DNA of 64,000 bases. Source: Liolophura sinensis (taxonomy: Eukaryota; Mollusca; Polyplacophora; Chitonida; Chitonidae). Position 1 is the stretch's first letter. Every line of letters begins with the position of its first letter. The DNA is taken from the NCBI RefSeq assembly GCF_032854445.1, contig NC_088304.1, positions 25,619,704-25,683,703 of the forward strand. The letters run 5' to 3'. The position numbers were made by a program, and so were the translations under genes. Positions 45,550-58,299 of this stretch are shown here, piece by piece. The notes below the pieces were generated by a model, which was not told where the DNA came from, did not search any database, and was given only the letters and a program-made list of their open reading frames with translations.

Positions 45550-45994
45550 GTGTTTCTTATTTGGTTATGGCCATTGGATTGCATTGTTCACTTGCTATTA
45601 CCGTGATACCATGTATTAACTGGTATATATGCTATACCTTGGATTTGTTTATGTCCATGAATATTGTACTCATATCTGCCTTAAGACATTGGTTTGTTCA
45701 TAACTGACGAATAACATATCTCCATGGCAATGGAATATTACAATGAAATGCAGGTTGACACGTGCACTAAATCTGACCGCCGCTGTATATGGTCCATGAA
45801 CAAAATAGTATAGAAAATAATTTCTTGTGTCCTCTAAATTCCTCTTTACCTTGCAAATTGTTTCACAGTTTTGTCATTTCCAGTCATGTTCTTTAGTGAC
45901 ACGTAATTTGGTCTCAGTAACACGTATTTACACCAATGAACATCTTACATGAGTAGCCATTGGGGCCTTACTGGGATACATATACCAACTGTCA

Positions 45995-46310
45995 TCCTCG
46001 ATGGACGTTCCAGGTCAGTAATCGCAAGGCCAATTCCCAAATCGACGTATAACAAACACAAACCACCAAAGAACAAAGAAAGCATATAAAAGACGAAAAT
46101 TGGACAAAATCATGCAAAGAGAAGAGGTCAAAGGTTTTCGATGATGTCGAAAAGACGCAATGAGTGTTCTGACTTCTGAGTGAAATCAGTGTTCTAACCG
46201 TGTATCTTCCTAGAATATACGTTGTCGATAACAAAATATTTATCTCAACTGCGCATTGAATGCAACTGTTCATATATCCAAAGTGGTGATCTAATTCAAC
46301 ACGATGAATA
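45995..46310 (-). mobile_element. RT-element 3' tail, minus strand
   Basis: GTTCCAGGTCAGTAATCGCA, AGGCCAATTCCCAAATCGAC, GAACAAAGAAAGCATATAAA and GAGTGAAATCAGTGTTCTAA, in the same order as at 30600. A foldback arm follows immediately. Confidence 0.7.
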
Positions 46311-46317
46311 CCATGCA

Positions 46318-46475
46318 TTTACATGAACAGTTAAAATAAAACCCTAGATGAGGTAAACTGACAAGAAGCCGGAATTTCACCGGTTACGTGTGATTATTTG
46401 CCAGCTATCACACTGTCGTCGCATCTCTAGATTTACTCTGTGTGCTATATGTCTTTACTTTTATTACTGTCAACA
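46318..46475. mobile_element. Foldback element, solo arm
   Basis: ACATGAACAGTTAAAATAAA, GAATTTCACCGGTTACGTGT, GCCAGCTATCACACTGTCGT and a terminus TTACTCTGTGTGCTATATGT. Confidence 0.7.
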
Positions 46476-46571
46476 GGTCTCGCTACGTCTGTACCTGACT
46501 GGCTGAATGACCTGAATGACCACTCGCGCCACTATTCCTTAAGCCATCTATGTTCAATCCTATTGTCGTTG

Positions 46572-46863
46572 ACCGGCCTTGCTAGTACAGTTGGTAGAGC
46601 GTCCGCTTCTTGAGTGGTAGATCCAGGGTCAATCCTGGGTTGAGTCATACTTCAAAAGAGGAACTCGCTTGGCGTTCAGCTTGGCGTTCAGCATGAAGGG
46701 GCCGCTTTCTTACCTTCGGTGAGGCGTCCCAGTGAAGCAGCACTGGTTAAAAGAGCGGTGGAATTCCGTCCTGCAACAAGGAGGGGCATTACATGCATTC
46801 TAAGGACTCCTCCGTCGTCAATTGTCAAGTACGACGTTAGACCCCAAGCACTAAGTCACTCTT
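46572..46863 (+). mobile_element. Second-family SINE (CACT tail)
   Basis: Head TACAGTTGGTAGAGCGTCCG, B-box-like GGGTCAATCCTGGGTT, body TTACCTTCGGTGAGGCGTCC, 3' end AAGTACGACGTTAGACCCCA. The middle is shortened by deletion, and CTTGGCGTTCAG is duplicated at about 46669-46691. Confidence 0.8.
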
Positions 46864-47328
46864 ACTGTCGTCATATCAGGATGGGGTCTACGGAGCCTCG
46901 AATTTGGTTCTAGTTAACGTTCAGCTGGTCATCGCTCCAAAAAAGCTGGAAATTGAATCGGAGTCAGTGCTGCATCCCTCAATAAATGTACAGTTGGGTG
47001 CCACTTGTGTGTCACAATATTGCTGCACCTGTATTGGTATGGTGAAATGTTTTGCGTGGTGTTAAAAAGTAAATTATATTGCTGCTGCATTAAGATTTGT
47101 TTGAATTCCTTGTCTGGCCGCCATCCGTCGACCATCCAGCGACACAGGTAACCATTTGCTCGTCTGGCCGCCATCCGTCGACCATCCAGCGACATATGTA
47201 ACCATTTGCTAACTGCCAAACTGTCATCGCCCGTCTCTGTAACACATTGTATGGAGTAGTCTTTTTTATTATTTGACGTTAAACAATCAAATAAATTATT
47301 CAGTAAATATTAAAAGTATGTTAATAAT
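46864..47328. repeat. 50-bp duplication in otherwise plain DNA
   Basis: GTCTGGCCGCCATCCGTCGA at 47112 recurs at 47162 as two tandem copies of a 50-bp unit. Nothing else is recognised before the assembly gap. Confidence 0.7.
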
Positions 47329-47528
47329 NNNNNNNNNNNNNNNNNNNNNNNNNNNNNNNNNNNNNNNNNNNNNNNNNNNNNNNNNNNNNNNNNNNNNNNN
47401 NNNNNNNNNNNNNNNNNNNNNNNNNNNNNNNNNNNNNNNNNNNNNNNNNNNNNNNNNNNNNNNNNNNNNNNNNNNNNNNNNNNNNNNNNNNNNNNNNNNN
47501 NNNNNNNNNNNNNNNNNNNNNNNNNNNN
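47329..47528. other. Assembly gap (200 N)
   Basis: Exactly 200 N, probably a placeholder length. Flanks are TTAATAAT and AATAATTTAA, so an AAT-type microsatellite may be the cause. Confidence 0.99.
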
Positions 47529-47924
47529 AATAATTTAAGTGGTAATACATTGTAATGTGAGATGAATGATTTTCTTGAGCTTTCCATTTCACTGGGCCAT
47601 TTCAACTCCATAAAATAGAAAGAAAGTAACTCCGAATATTGAAGTCTTATTATTAATCTATATTTTGGTCACTATATTTGTGCCATCATTAGAAAATAAG
47701 TACAGCAAAGAATACATAACCTTATATACATGTAGCTGCGTAGGTATACAATGCATGCACGTATCAGGACCAAACAAAGCATGGTAAGTCAGCAGACAGG
47801 AATGAATGGTTGAGCGTGAATTACATCATATTAAGTTTGTATAAGAGGTATTGCATAATATACTGAGGAAAATAGAAATGAAATGTATAGTTCAAGCCAG
47901 AGTTAAAAGTTAGGGAGGGGAGGG

Positions 47925-48301
47925 AGTGAGTGAGTGAGTGCTTGGGGTTTAACGTCGTACTCAACAATTTTTCAGTCATATGACGACGAAGGAATCTTTA
48001 GGGTACAAGTACGTGTAACGTGCCTCCTTGTAGCAGGACGGATTTCCACCGCTCTTTTATTTAGTGCTGCTTCACTGAGACGACTTACCGAAGGCAAGTA
48101 AGCCGCCCCGCCCGAGCCATTATACTGATACAGGTCAACCAGTCGTTGCACTATCCCCTTCATGCTGAACGCCAAGCGAGGAAGTTACAACTTCCTCTTT
48201 TAAAGTCTTAGGTGTGACTCGATCAAGGATTGATCCTGGATCTACCGGTCCCGGTACCAACTCTACGACGACGCTCTACCAACTGTGCTATCCGGGCCGG
48301 T
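47925..48301 (-). mobile_element. Second-family SINE with 15-bp target duplication
   Basis: Complete minus-strand copy from its tail AGTGAGTGAGTGAGTGCTTG to a head whose complement begins CCGGCCCGGATAGCACAGTT. Perfect duplication TTAGGGAGGGGAGGG at 47910-47924 and 48302-48316. The most complete member of this family here, and a useful reference for the element ends. Confidence 0.93.
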
Positions 48302-48316
48302 TTAGGGAGGGGAGGG

Positions 48317-48777
48317 GTGTACAATCATGAATATATATAATACGTGTAAAATGTTATATGGAGAATAGGTATAAGAACAAACAAACGAAACCTCAAATTT
48401 GTACATCGTTGTATTCCAACTGCAGTTTCGAACTTTCGTTCTCATCAGGGATACCGAGTGTCAGCAGGGTAAAGTCATGATTATATACAGTACATGGTCA
48501 GTGGATACTAGACAACAGTGGTCGTTTAATAACACGAAACCAGAAGCGTCGAGTACTGACTTGAATTTAATAGTTTACGGTTAACACAATTGAGAGAGCA
48601 AATAGGATAATCCTGGTACAATACAATACAATACAATACAATACAATACAAAGAGAACTGTTATACAATACAATACAATACAATACAATACAATACAATA
48701 CATTACAAAGAGAACTGTTAAGCCTGGCAAACAGGTCAAGATAAGTCTAATATACAGTTTCATATGTTAAATATGAA
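48317..48777. repeat. ATACA pentanucleotide microsatellite and flank
   Basis: Two runs of the pentamer TACAA/ATACA at about 48616-48650 and 48664-48700, split by a copy of AAAGAGAACTGTTA that recurs after the second run. No gene in the flanking sequence. Confidence 0.85.
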
Positions 48778-50830
48778 TTAGGGAAGGCGATTTTCATTTA
48801 ACACAGGTTTGTATTTTTCATTAAATAGAATTTTTTTCAGATCCATCAAAACTTGGTTTTCATGTGGTACTTTGTAAAGGGAAGACATCAAATGGTGGCG
48901 AAACAGGAATAGCAGATTGCCTGATATGACGGCTAAGGGGGAGAAAACAAAGGTTTTCATTATTGATTTGTTGCCTATGAACAGTCAGCCTAGATCGCAG
49001 ATCTGTAATTTAGGCAATGCATTTTTTTTACAACAACTGGAACAAATAAGGCACTTTATTACAAATTTCACATGACGTATTACACTTAATGCCATAGCCA
49101 TCCACGATACATCTAGGTTTGTTACATTTAGTGACTTGTGCATTACACGGATTGTCAGAGAAGCGAGCTCGAGTTAACATTTCCCTTGAGTTAGGGGCTT
49201 GCCGTTTGCTGTTAATAATGCCTGATTTTGATATTATATCTTTCATTCTGTCGGTATTATTTAATATTGGAGATGTATTAATTACAATCGGATGTAAATT
49301 ATTATTGTTAGGATTGTAGGTAGTTACAAGGGTTATAATTTTTTTGTGTTGGTCGGTTTATTGGGACATTTTTTTAAATCCTCTGATGGGTTGAGAGGTG
49401 GCGTTCTTTATCCCTGATGCATGAGACATGCTGGGTACCCCCAAGAAATTACGACAGTGTTAAACTCAAAAGCCGTTCATTACGAACAACTGGGTCTCCA
49501 TTAAGTACAGACTTGTGTATTGCCATGTATGTCTAGCATGGTTGGAGCTAAAATGAAGATAAAGTGGAGTGTCGGTAGGTTTTGTAAAAATATCTGTAAT
49601 TACACTTTTCCTAATTTTTTGTCTGGTATACTGAGATCGCTGACATCAATGGTGAATACAATTTGCTAATACAGGGTGTTGAGTATATCATGTAGAGGTT
49701 CAATGGCGCCAGCACTGGAGGGCCAGAAAATAAAACAATCGTCCAAATATCTGCGCCATTTTTCTTTAAATAATTTTCTGAAATTATCTCCATAGGTTAA
49801 GGATATTTTGTCATAACCTGGTCTCTAAATAACCCAGAACTAGTGTTGCAAAAGCCGGGCCATTTAAGTAACCATTGCACTTCCTTGAGTTTGCATGTAA
49901 TATTTGTCATTAAAACCGAAGGAATTGTTGTTTAAAATAAACTTAATGCAATTCATAATGAAGTTTTTGTTAAAGTGACTGGATATCGAAACTTCGGATC
50001 TGTGAATATTGGTAGACCATAAAAGTTACTAGTGTTAGACTCAAACTGAGTTGAATGTTTTCTTTCCTGTTTAGTGAGAAGGTGTTGATGTTTTAGTACT
50101 AAATTCCGAAGGCTTGTAAAAATGTTGTTGTTTTCTGGATCAGCATTTAGATTCTTAATGTGAACTCTTAATTGTCAGTTTCAGAATTTCCAGAATTCTT
50201 TGTTTATAGTAGTCTTTATTCACAATAACAATAATAATAACCGCTTTACCTTTGTCAGCTTCTTTTATATCTGTATATCTAGATTGTTATTGATGGAATT
50301 CTAATCGCACATTTCTGAACGGATGTTATGTAAGAATAAGGTTTTTTGAAAGGTTTGAGAGGTATGTTATTTAAATTTTCTAAAAATGTTTCCAAATGAT
50401 CATTATTTGATTCTGGGTCTGAAATATGATCTATTTCTGACTAAAGAATCATCCGATTCAGATGGTTGCGGTCAGTTATCAGATGTGTGCATTAACTCAC
50501 ACATTCTAAGCTTGCGATTGAAATCCCGGATGTCTTTTGAAACATTATCCGGATTAGAGTCAGGGGTCGGTGTAAAATGAAGCCCCATTTTCAAGATATC
50601 ATTTTAATATCCATCTAAGATAACTGAAGACAGGTTAATAACCTTTGGGGGAACCGGGTTATTATCGGTTCTGTTTGAGAGAGCCACTGTTCTCTGAAGC
50701 ACCACCTTTCCTCCTTTGTATGGCTGTTCTGCTTAGCTTCCTCGGGAATCTGGGTCCAGTATTCTACCCGTCAGAATGGGGTTGTGTTCTGTTCTGTCTC
50801 CTGCTCTTATTGGCTCGTCCGGAACTTTCG
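48778..50830 (-). pseudogene. Penelope-like retroelement 1 (RT + GIY-YIG), degenerate
   Basis: Motifs in order on the minus strand: basic NKSRRQNR-like region (about 50780), GLHFTPTP (about 50570), ADKGKAVIII (about 50240), FYGLP (about 50020), the RT active site RYLDDCFIFW (about 49740), the linker AKRQAPN-like and VTKCNKPRC (about 49200-49110), and a C-terminal NEKYKPVLN (about 48810). This order is that of Penelope-like elements, which copy themselves by reverse transcription and carry a GIY-YIG endonuclease. Several frameshifts and stops (for example a TAG shortly after the YLDD block) show that it is inactive. The 5' boundary is uncertain, because element 2 lies directly upstream. Confidence 0.85.
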
Positions 50831-51072
50831 GTATTGCTACCAGCTGGGCATCGTTGCACGGTGACAAAGGGGTCTCCGATTACCGTGGGATCAGTCTTCC
50901 TTACATATACTGTTTGCAGTTCTTTAAAAACGTACAATTCTTTAGAACCTTTGATGCAATGGTTTAATTCAGGTGTATTACGTTTGATAGCTAAAGCCAA
51001 AGATTTGCTGAAAGTTGGAGCATTGCTCATTATGATTATGAATTTCGCTATTGCTGTTAAATTGCGTAGCAA

Positions 51073-51990
51073 ACATCATTCTGTTTTACCTATGTATCTG
51101 TGCCCACAACGAGGACAAGTGAATTGATATTCTACATAGCTTTGAGTTTCTAGTAAAACTCTGTAAGGTACAAATGAAGATATACGTCGGGCATGTCGGG
51201 AGTTGTACGTAATGATAACATCCCTAGTTACAAGCCGATGGAATTTAGAGACGGATTTTCTGATTAGGTATGAACAGTGTTTGCCTAAATAGGGCACACT
51301 CACCAATCTTTTAACGAGGTTGCCATCCGTATGTGATGTTTGTGTTTCTGTCAGAATGCGATACTTTTTTTCATAACTTTAATAGTTAAAAGTAAAGGGA
51401 AATAGTTCCATGTCATAAATTCTTGGATTTTCTAAAGTTCTTCTCTGACAAACCATGTGTTGCTGGAGAGTTTCTTAGCCCGATTATTGAGGGGGCGAAT
51501 CCAAGCAGTGCCATGGTTCAAAGCTGTCATGTCTGCTGAAAAGTTCTGTGTGAGTAAATTTTCTGCACATATATATGCCTTTACTATTAATGTTTAGATA
51601 CTAGAGGTGTGCAGAATTAAGATCAACAAAATGTTCAGAGGTAATTTATAACAGCGGATCAAAGGAGTCTATTTTTTTGTGACGAAGGGTCAATGTTTTC
51701 AGATTTAAATAACAATAAAGAATCGTCCGCATATCTCGTATAGTGTTTGATTATACCGGTGTTGATTAACTCATCAACAGCATTCTCTTCTAATTCTGAC
51801 ATATTAATATCCGCTAATATTGGGCCTAAATGCGAACCCATTATTTCTCAATCAGTTTGCTGGTATATTTGTCCATTGAACAGAAATTGTCTTTCCTTAC
51901 AGCAGTCTAGAATGAGTTTTACTGCACATGTTTCACATGACAACAATATAGGTGTACTGTATATTCTACATGTTTGGGCATGTAAAGGTG
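51073..51990 (-). pseudogene. Penelope-like retroelement 2, different lineage, partial
   Basis: On the minus strand: FLFNGQIYQQTD (about 51880), MGSHLGPILADINMSELEEN and RYADDSLLLF (51841-51659), then VPYLGKHCSYLIRKS, QFTCPRCGHRYIGKTE (51306-51076) of the GIY-YIG nuclease. Its RT box (YADD) and linker (YLGKHCS) differ from element 1 (YLDD, VTKCNKPRC), so these are two families side by side in the same orientation. A TGA follows the YIGKTE motif, and the frame continues into sequence upstream of element 1. Confidence 0.85.
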
Positions 51991-53323
51991 TAAAATGTCA
52001 TTTTAAAATAAACTGCACATCCAAACAGCAATAAAAAAGAAAAACATAACAGTGCACAAGACCCAGGGGCCAGAAATTGGCAACCTACAAGGAGTGGAAT
52101 CGTTTGCAAACAAAAGCCTTTTGTTAAAGAATAGGGTCACTATACAAGTAGTGTAAATTATTAATTGTGTCCAGAGCTCTGTGTAGAACGGATCAAGCTG
52201 TCGACACAGTTGTTCTAGAACACATAAGGACAAATAAATGTTCCCGTAAAGGTAACTTCAACCTCTGACAAGGCCGACTCTTTCTGACTCTTGACTTAAA
52301 CTGAAGCTGATATTTGTCGGGAAGTTTACTTTTGCTGACAAAATTATGACGAAGTTAAACAGGTAATGAGCCATACGCTCGATAGCTGATTTCCGATAAC
52401 GCATGAACATTGACAAATTTGACAGCAGGTGATATATTTGCTGCTATTCATATATCACAAACATGTATACAAATTGTTTTCTTAGAACTGAATTGCTTCT
52501 GATGTTTTTGAGGTAACCCTGAAGTCTCAACGCTCAGGCACAGTCTGATAGCGGTAATACAACTTCAAACTCTTACGTTAGTATGGACATGGGACCGGTT
52601 CCACAAAGCCCTTTTTGACAAAATTCCAAAATTCTGCATGATGTTTAATTTTTGGTACCGGTAATTTCAAAATTGGATACCTTCGTCTTAAGATAAAATT
52701 GATGAAGGGGACAAATTTTAATTTCTAAAGCCCAAATGTAAGCTTTAAGATCGTATTTTTGACTTAAGTGTGGAATCCGCCCATGGTCTTTTCCATTAAT
52801 AGAATTGAATACTTATTGACGAGAGTGAAATCCTCCAAAAACAAACATGCACAATTTGTGTAATTATGCCTCAAAAGTACCCAAAAGAGCTTAGTAGTTT
52901 GAACAGCCCCAAGAACGTCAAGTCAGTTTTATGAATCTATGATCGGATTATTGGTGTACATCTTTTGCGTGGTCATCGACACCATTAGTATATCGTATTT
53001 CCTCTTGAGGCTGACAAAGCCTACGTATAGCAACAGGTCCCATTCGTTTTGTGGTTTAAGGGAACATGATGCCTTTTCGTAGATTAGATCTTTGGAATGT
53101 TGAAGAGCGCACACGCGAAACAGCCGTGCCAGTGAATGCAAGAATGCATTCTGAAATCTTAGGTAGAATAAATAAAGAAGTTAGCTGATACAAAACGTTT
53201 TTGTCACTAACATGAAGATATTCATCTCGGTGGAACAGACAACTCACAGTGTTTTACAGTGGAATGGACACAGCAGTGCATCTTCACTCTGTATTTAGCC
53301 GTTACACGGCATCAACGTTCGCA
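51991..53323. other. No gene; possible old interspersed repeat
   Basis: The segment near 52108-52165 (AAAGCCTTTTGTTAAAGAAT, then TACAAGTAGTGTAAATTATT) is repeated near 53966-54012 (AAAGGCCTTTGTTAAAAATA, then TATACGTAGTGTAAATTATT). This suggests a further uncharacterised repeat family. No protein domain is recognised. Confidence 0.4.
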
Positions 53324-53896
53324 CTAACATAACCAGAGGTGACAGATTTCTGGAGGAACAACGCAGGTCATCTTCACGTCTCTAAATCTACAAACAATAA
53401 CATCATTTTCGTTGGCAGGGTTCGGTGTTGGTTTAAAGGTCTGCCTGAAGATCGCAGACGTATATACATCTACAAGACTGAAAACTTTATTACTGTCTTT
53501 TATGCAACACGTTCGTGAATTTATAACAGGTTGACGTATACGTGCGGGCTCAGTCAAATTTTGTCGGATATTTGCGTGTATGCTTCTTGGATCTTTGAAC
53601 ACATGCGTTAATTGCACAGAACAGCATTGTTGTAGAACATGCCATGACATCTGCACGGCGAAGGTAGTGGTTTTAATGGATTTCTTATGCAAGGCTGGGG
53701 TGGCACAGTGAGAGACAACTATATAAGATCCAGGCCACATAGCACTATGCATTATTTCACCATGTAATGCTGATTTTGGTGTCTCTGTACACCAAGTTCT
53801 CCGTCGGACTGACACTATCCGTCTTAGCATGAAGGCGATGTGAAAGGACATCCTTAGGGCCTTTGTACAAATACAAGCCCAAGCAAGATGAACCAT
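53324..53896 (-). other. Unassigned 190-codon open frame
   Basis: The second-longest uninterrupted frame of the window. It is rich in Cys and His but shows no ordered spacing that I can assign to a domain, no signal peptide and no transmembrane segment. I see no clear splice sites or poly(A) signal. Its upstream end runs into the repeated segment near 53966, so it may be part of an old element. It could equally be chance. Confidence 0.15.
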
Positions 53897-54334
53897 CTAG
53901 GGTCATACATGTGGGAGAAGATGACAACCTATGAGAAGATCTGGAGGACACATTTCTAATGAAAAGGCCTTTGTTAAAAATAGAATTGGTGTATACGTAG
54001 TGTAAATTATTCAGCGTTGTGTACCGGAGGACACAAATGACAATCACGGTGGTCTTAGAATACCGAGGAGCACACTCGACCGATTGGACACAGGCTTTCC
54101 ATGCTGCGCCTCTTTCTGGCTACTCCTGGCGTTGTTACGCTTTAAGACTATCCCGGAACCAAATGATAAAGCCATTTACGAAGCTTTATTGTTAGTGTTA
54201 ATTACTTGGCGTGTATAGAGCCCTGTGTAAACAGGAGTGAGAAGTTGGCTGATACGGTGTTGTCTAGCGTAGTGACGGTTGAACAAGAGCTTTGGAGCAC
54301 AGGACTTCCAGTGCGGGGAGATTCACCCTCTAAT

Positions 54335-54386
54335 ATGGCCGCATCTTTTTGGCTACATCTTACTTCGCTACAGCTCATGTTGGTTG
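54335..54386 (+). CDS. Signal-peptide first exon of an unknown gene
   Basis: The ATG opens MAASFWLHLTSLQLMLV, a compact hydrophobic secretion signal, and the exon ends in phase 1 at a strong donor GTAAGTG (54387). Layout and phase match exon 1 of the lectin/PAN gene, so this could be the start of a related gene running out of the window. No lectin or PAN exon was found in the remaining 9.6 kb. The intron begins with the 3.6-kb minisatellite. Confidence 0.4.
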
Positions 54387-54439
54387 GTAAGTGTAGTTTT
54401 TCGTTAAAGACACGGAAAGACTAATACGCAGCCATGAAT

Positions 54440-57400
54440 CACAAAGATATCAATCTATATTCCATACACACTCATACACTTTTTCTTTAGGAGTAATTAC
54501 GAACCTGTCAATCTATATTCCATACATACTCATACACTTGTCTTGGGGGCAATGGGGAACGTGTCAATCTATATTCTATACATACTCATACACTTGCCTT
54601 AGGAGTAATGACGAACATATCAACCTATATTCCATACATACTCATACACTTGCCTTGGGGGCAATCATGAACGTGTCAATCTATATTCCATGCATACTCA
54701 TACACTTGCCTTAGGAGTAATGACGAACACATCAACCTATATTCCATACATACTCATACACTTGCCTTGGGGGCAATGAGGAACGTGTCAATCTATATTC
54801 CATACATACTCATACACTTGCCTTAAGAGTAATGACGAACATATCAACCTATATTCCATACATACTCATACACTTGCCTTAGGGGCAATGAGGAACGTGT
54901 CAATCTATATTCCATGCATACTCATACACTTGCCTAGGGAGCATTAACGAACGTATCAATCCATATTCCATACATACTCATACACTTGCCTTGGGGGCAA
55001 TGAGGAACGTGTCAATCTATATTCCATACATTCTCATACACTTGCCTAGGGAGCAATGATAAAAGTGTCATACTATATTCCATACATACTCATACATTTG
55101 CCTAGGGAGCAATGACGAAAGTGTCAATCTATATTCCATACATACTCATACACTTGCCTTGGGAGCAATGATGAAAGTGTCAATCTATATTCTATACATA
55201 CTCATACACTTGCCTTGGGAGCATTGACGAACGTGTCGATCCATATTCCATACATACTCATACACTTGTCTGTGGAGCATTAACGAACGTGTCAATCTAT
55301 ATTCCATACATACTTATACACTTGTCTATGGAGCATTAACGAACGTGTCAATCTATATTCTATACATCCTCATACACTTGTCTTGGGAACATTGACGAAC
55401 ATGTCAATCTATATTCCATCCATACTCATACACTTGCCTAGGGAGCATTGATGAAAGTGTCAATCTATATTCCATACATACTCATACACTTGCCTTGGGA
55501 GCATTGACGAACGTATCAATCCATATTCCATACATACTCATACACTTGCCTTGGGGGCAATGAGGAACGTGTCAATCTATATTCCATACATACTCATACA
55601 CTCACCTTGGGAGCACTGACGATGGTGTCAATCTATATTCCATACATACTCATACACTTGCCTAGGGAGCAATGACGAATGTGTCAATCTATATTCTATA
55701 CATACTCATACACTTGCCTAGGGAGCGATGACGAACGTGTCAATCTATACTCTATACATACTCATACACTTGCCTAAGGAGCAATGACGAACGTATCAAT
55801 CTATATTCCATACATCCTCGTACACTTGCCATGGTAGCATGGGAGCCATGGGAGCATTGACAATCTATATTCCATACATACTCTTACACTTGCCTAGGGA
55901 GCATTGACGAACGTATCAATCCATATTCTATACATACTCATACACTTGCCTAGGGAACAATGACGAAAGTGTCAATCTATATTCCATACATACTCATACA
56001 CTTGCCTTGGGGGCAATGACGAACGTGTCGATGCATATTCCATACATATTCATACACTTGTCTATGGAACATTAACGAACGTGTTAATCTATGTTCTATA
56101 CATCCTCATACACTTGTCTTGGGAACATTGACGAACGTATCAATCCATATTCCATACATCCTCATACACTTGCCTAGGGAGCAATGACGAACGTATCAAT
56201 CTGTATTCCATACATACTCATACACTTGCCTAGGGGTCCGCTTCGGGACCGGTAGATCCAGGATCAATCTTTGGTCGAGTCACACCTAAGACTTTAAAAG
56301 AGGAAGTTGTAACTTCCTCGCTTGGCGTTCAGCATGAAGGGGATAGTGCAAAGACTGGTTGACCCGTATCAGTATAATGGCTCGGGCGGGGCGGCTTACT
56401 TGCCTTCGGTAAGTCGTCTCAGTGATGCAGAACTAAATAAAAGAGCGGTGGAAATCCGTCCTGCAACAAGGAGGCACATTACACGTGCATGCACCCTAAT
56501 GATTCCTTCGTCGTCATATGACTGAAAAATTGTTGGGTACGACGTTAAACCCCAAGCACTCACTCACTCACTTGCCTAGGGAGCAATGAAGAATATGTCA
56601 GTCTATATTCCATACATACTCATACACTTGCCTTGGGGGCAATGATGAACGTGTCGATCCATATTCCATACATACTCATACACTTGTCTATGGAGCATTA
56701 ACGAACGTGTCAATCTATATTCTATACATCCTCATACACTTGTCTTGGGAACATTGACGAACGTGTCAATCTATATTCCATACATACTCATACACTTGCC
56801 TAGGGAGCAATGATGAAAGTGTCAATCTATATTCCATACATACTCATACACTTGCCTAGGGAGCAATGACGAAAGTGTCAATCTATATTCCATAAATACT
56901 TATACACTTGCCTTGGGGGCAATGACGAACGTGTCAGTCTATATTCCATGCATACTCATACACTTGCCAAGGGAACATTAACGAACGTGTCAATCTATAT
57001 TCTATACATACTTATACTCTTGCCTAGGGAGCATTGACGAACGTGTCAATCTATATTCCATACATACTCATACACTCGCCTAGGGAGCAATGACGAAAGT
57101 GTCAATCTATATTCCATACATACTCATACACTTGCCTAGGGAGCATTGACGAAAGTGTCAATATGTATTCCATACATACTCATACACTTGCCTTGGGGGC
57201 AATGACGAACGTGTCAATCTATATTCCATGCATACTTATACACTTGCCTAGGGAGCATTAACGAACGTGTCAATCTATATTCTATACATACTCATACACT
57301 TGCCATGGAAGCAATGATGAACGTGTCAATCTATATTCCATATATACTCATACACTTGCCTAGGGAGCATTAACGAACGTGTCAATCTATATTCCATACA

Positions 57401-58050
57401 TCCTCATACACTTGCCATGGGAGCATTGACGAACGTATCAATCCATATTCCATACATTCTTATACACTTGCCTAGGGAGCAATGACGAACGTGTCAATCT
57501 ATATTCTATACATACTCATACACTTGCCATGGGAGCAATAGCGAACGTGTCAATCCATATTCCATACATACTTATACACTTGTCATGGGAGCATTGATGA
57601 ATGTGTCAATCCATATTCCATACATCCTCATACACTTGCCATGGGAGCATTAACGATGGTGTCAATCTATATTCCATACATACTCATACACTTGCCTAGG
57701 GAGCATTGACGAACGTGTCAATCTATATTCTATACATACTCATACACTTGTTTAGGGAGCAATGGCGAACGTGTCAATCCATATTCCATACATACTCATA
57801 CACTTGCCATGGGAGCACTGACGATGGTGTCAATCTATATTCCATACATACTCATATACTTGCCTATTGAGCATTGACGAACGTGTCAGTCTATATTCTA
57901 TACATCCTCATACACTTGTCTTGGGAACAATGACGAGCGTGTCAATCTATATTCCATCCATACTCATACACTTGCCTAGGGAGCATTGACGAACGTGTCA
58001 GTCTATATTCTATACATACTCATACACTTGCCTTGGGAGCAATGGCGAAT
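54440..58050. repeat. 3.6-kb minisatellite, 56-bp unit
   Basis: Roughly 58 copies of a unit built from GTGTCAATCTATATTCCATA, CATACTCATACACTTGCC and a variable TAGGGAGCAATGACGAAC part. At the left end (54500-54900) two variants alternate strictly (TTGGGGGCAATGAGGAACGT and TTAGGAGTAATGACGAACAT), giving a 112-bp dimer. Further right the units mix. One second-family SINE interrupts the array at 56236. Confidence 0.95.
56236..56568 (+). mobile_element. Second-family SINE inserted in the minisatellite
   Basis: Plus-strand copy truncated within its tRNA-like head, starting GTCCGCTTCGGGACCGGTAG. It runs through CTTGCCTTCGGTAAGTCGTC and AAATCCGTCCTGCAACAAGG to the CACTCACTCA tail. Duplication CACTTGCCTAGGG at 56223-56235 and 56569-56581 is taken from an array unit. 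Confidence 0.92.
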
Positions 58051-58069
58051 CCATATTATATATATGAAG

Positions 58070-58150
58070 GTACACGTGTATGTATGCTTAGGTTTTACGT
58101 CGTACTTTTTGCAGTCATATGACGACGAGGATTTATTAGCTGTGTTCCAG
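58070..58150 (-). mobile_element. SINE 3' end fragment
   Basis: Minus-strand 3' block: GTATGCTTAGGTTTTACGTC, then GCAGTCATATGACGACGAGG. It resembles the 3' end of the second and third SINE families; the copy at 33360-33420 is the closest match in this window. Confidence 0.55.
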
Positions 58151-58299
58151 TTTAAGTCACTATTTAGAAGAAATTCTCCTTGGATTGGCTTTTTACTTGT
58201 CTCGACTTCCACAGCCGTTTGTAGCTGAGATCGGTTGGCCATGTTCCCAAGTTTACATCCACACTACCGGTTCTGAATGAAAGCGGTGTAATAAAAGCG

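Noticed and set aside
47273-47611. Open frames across the N run
   Set aside because: Sequence is undefined over 200 bases; the frames are an artefact of reading through N.
50645-51127. 160-codon plus-strand open frame
   Set aside because: It is antisense to the Penelope-like coding sequence on the minus strand, whose motifs are recognisable.
53757-54047. Minus-strand frame related to the one at 52003-52233
   Set aside because: Similarity between them is limited to a short repeated DNA segment; no protein family is recognisable.
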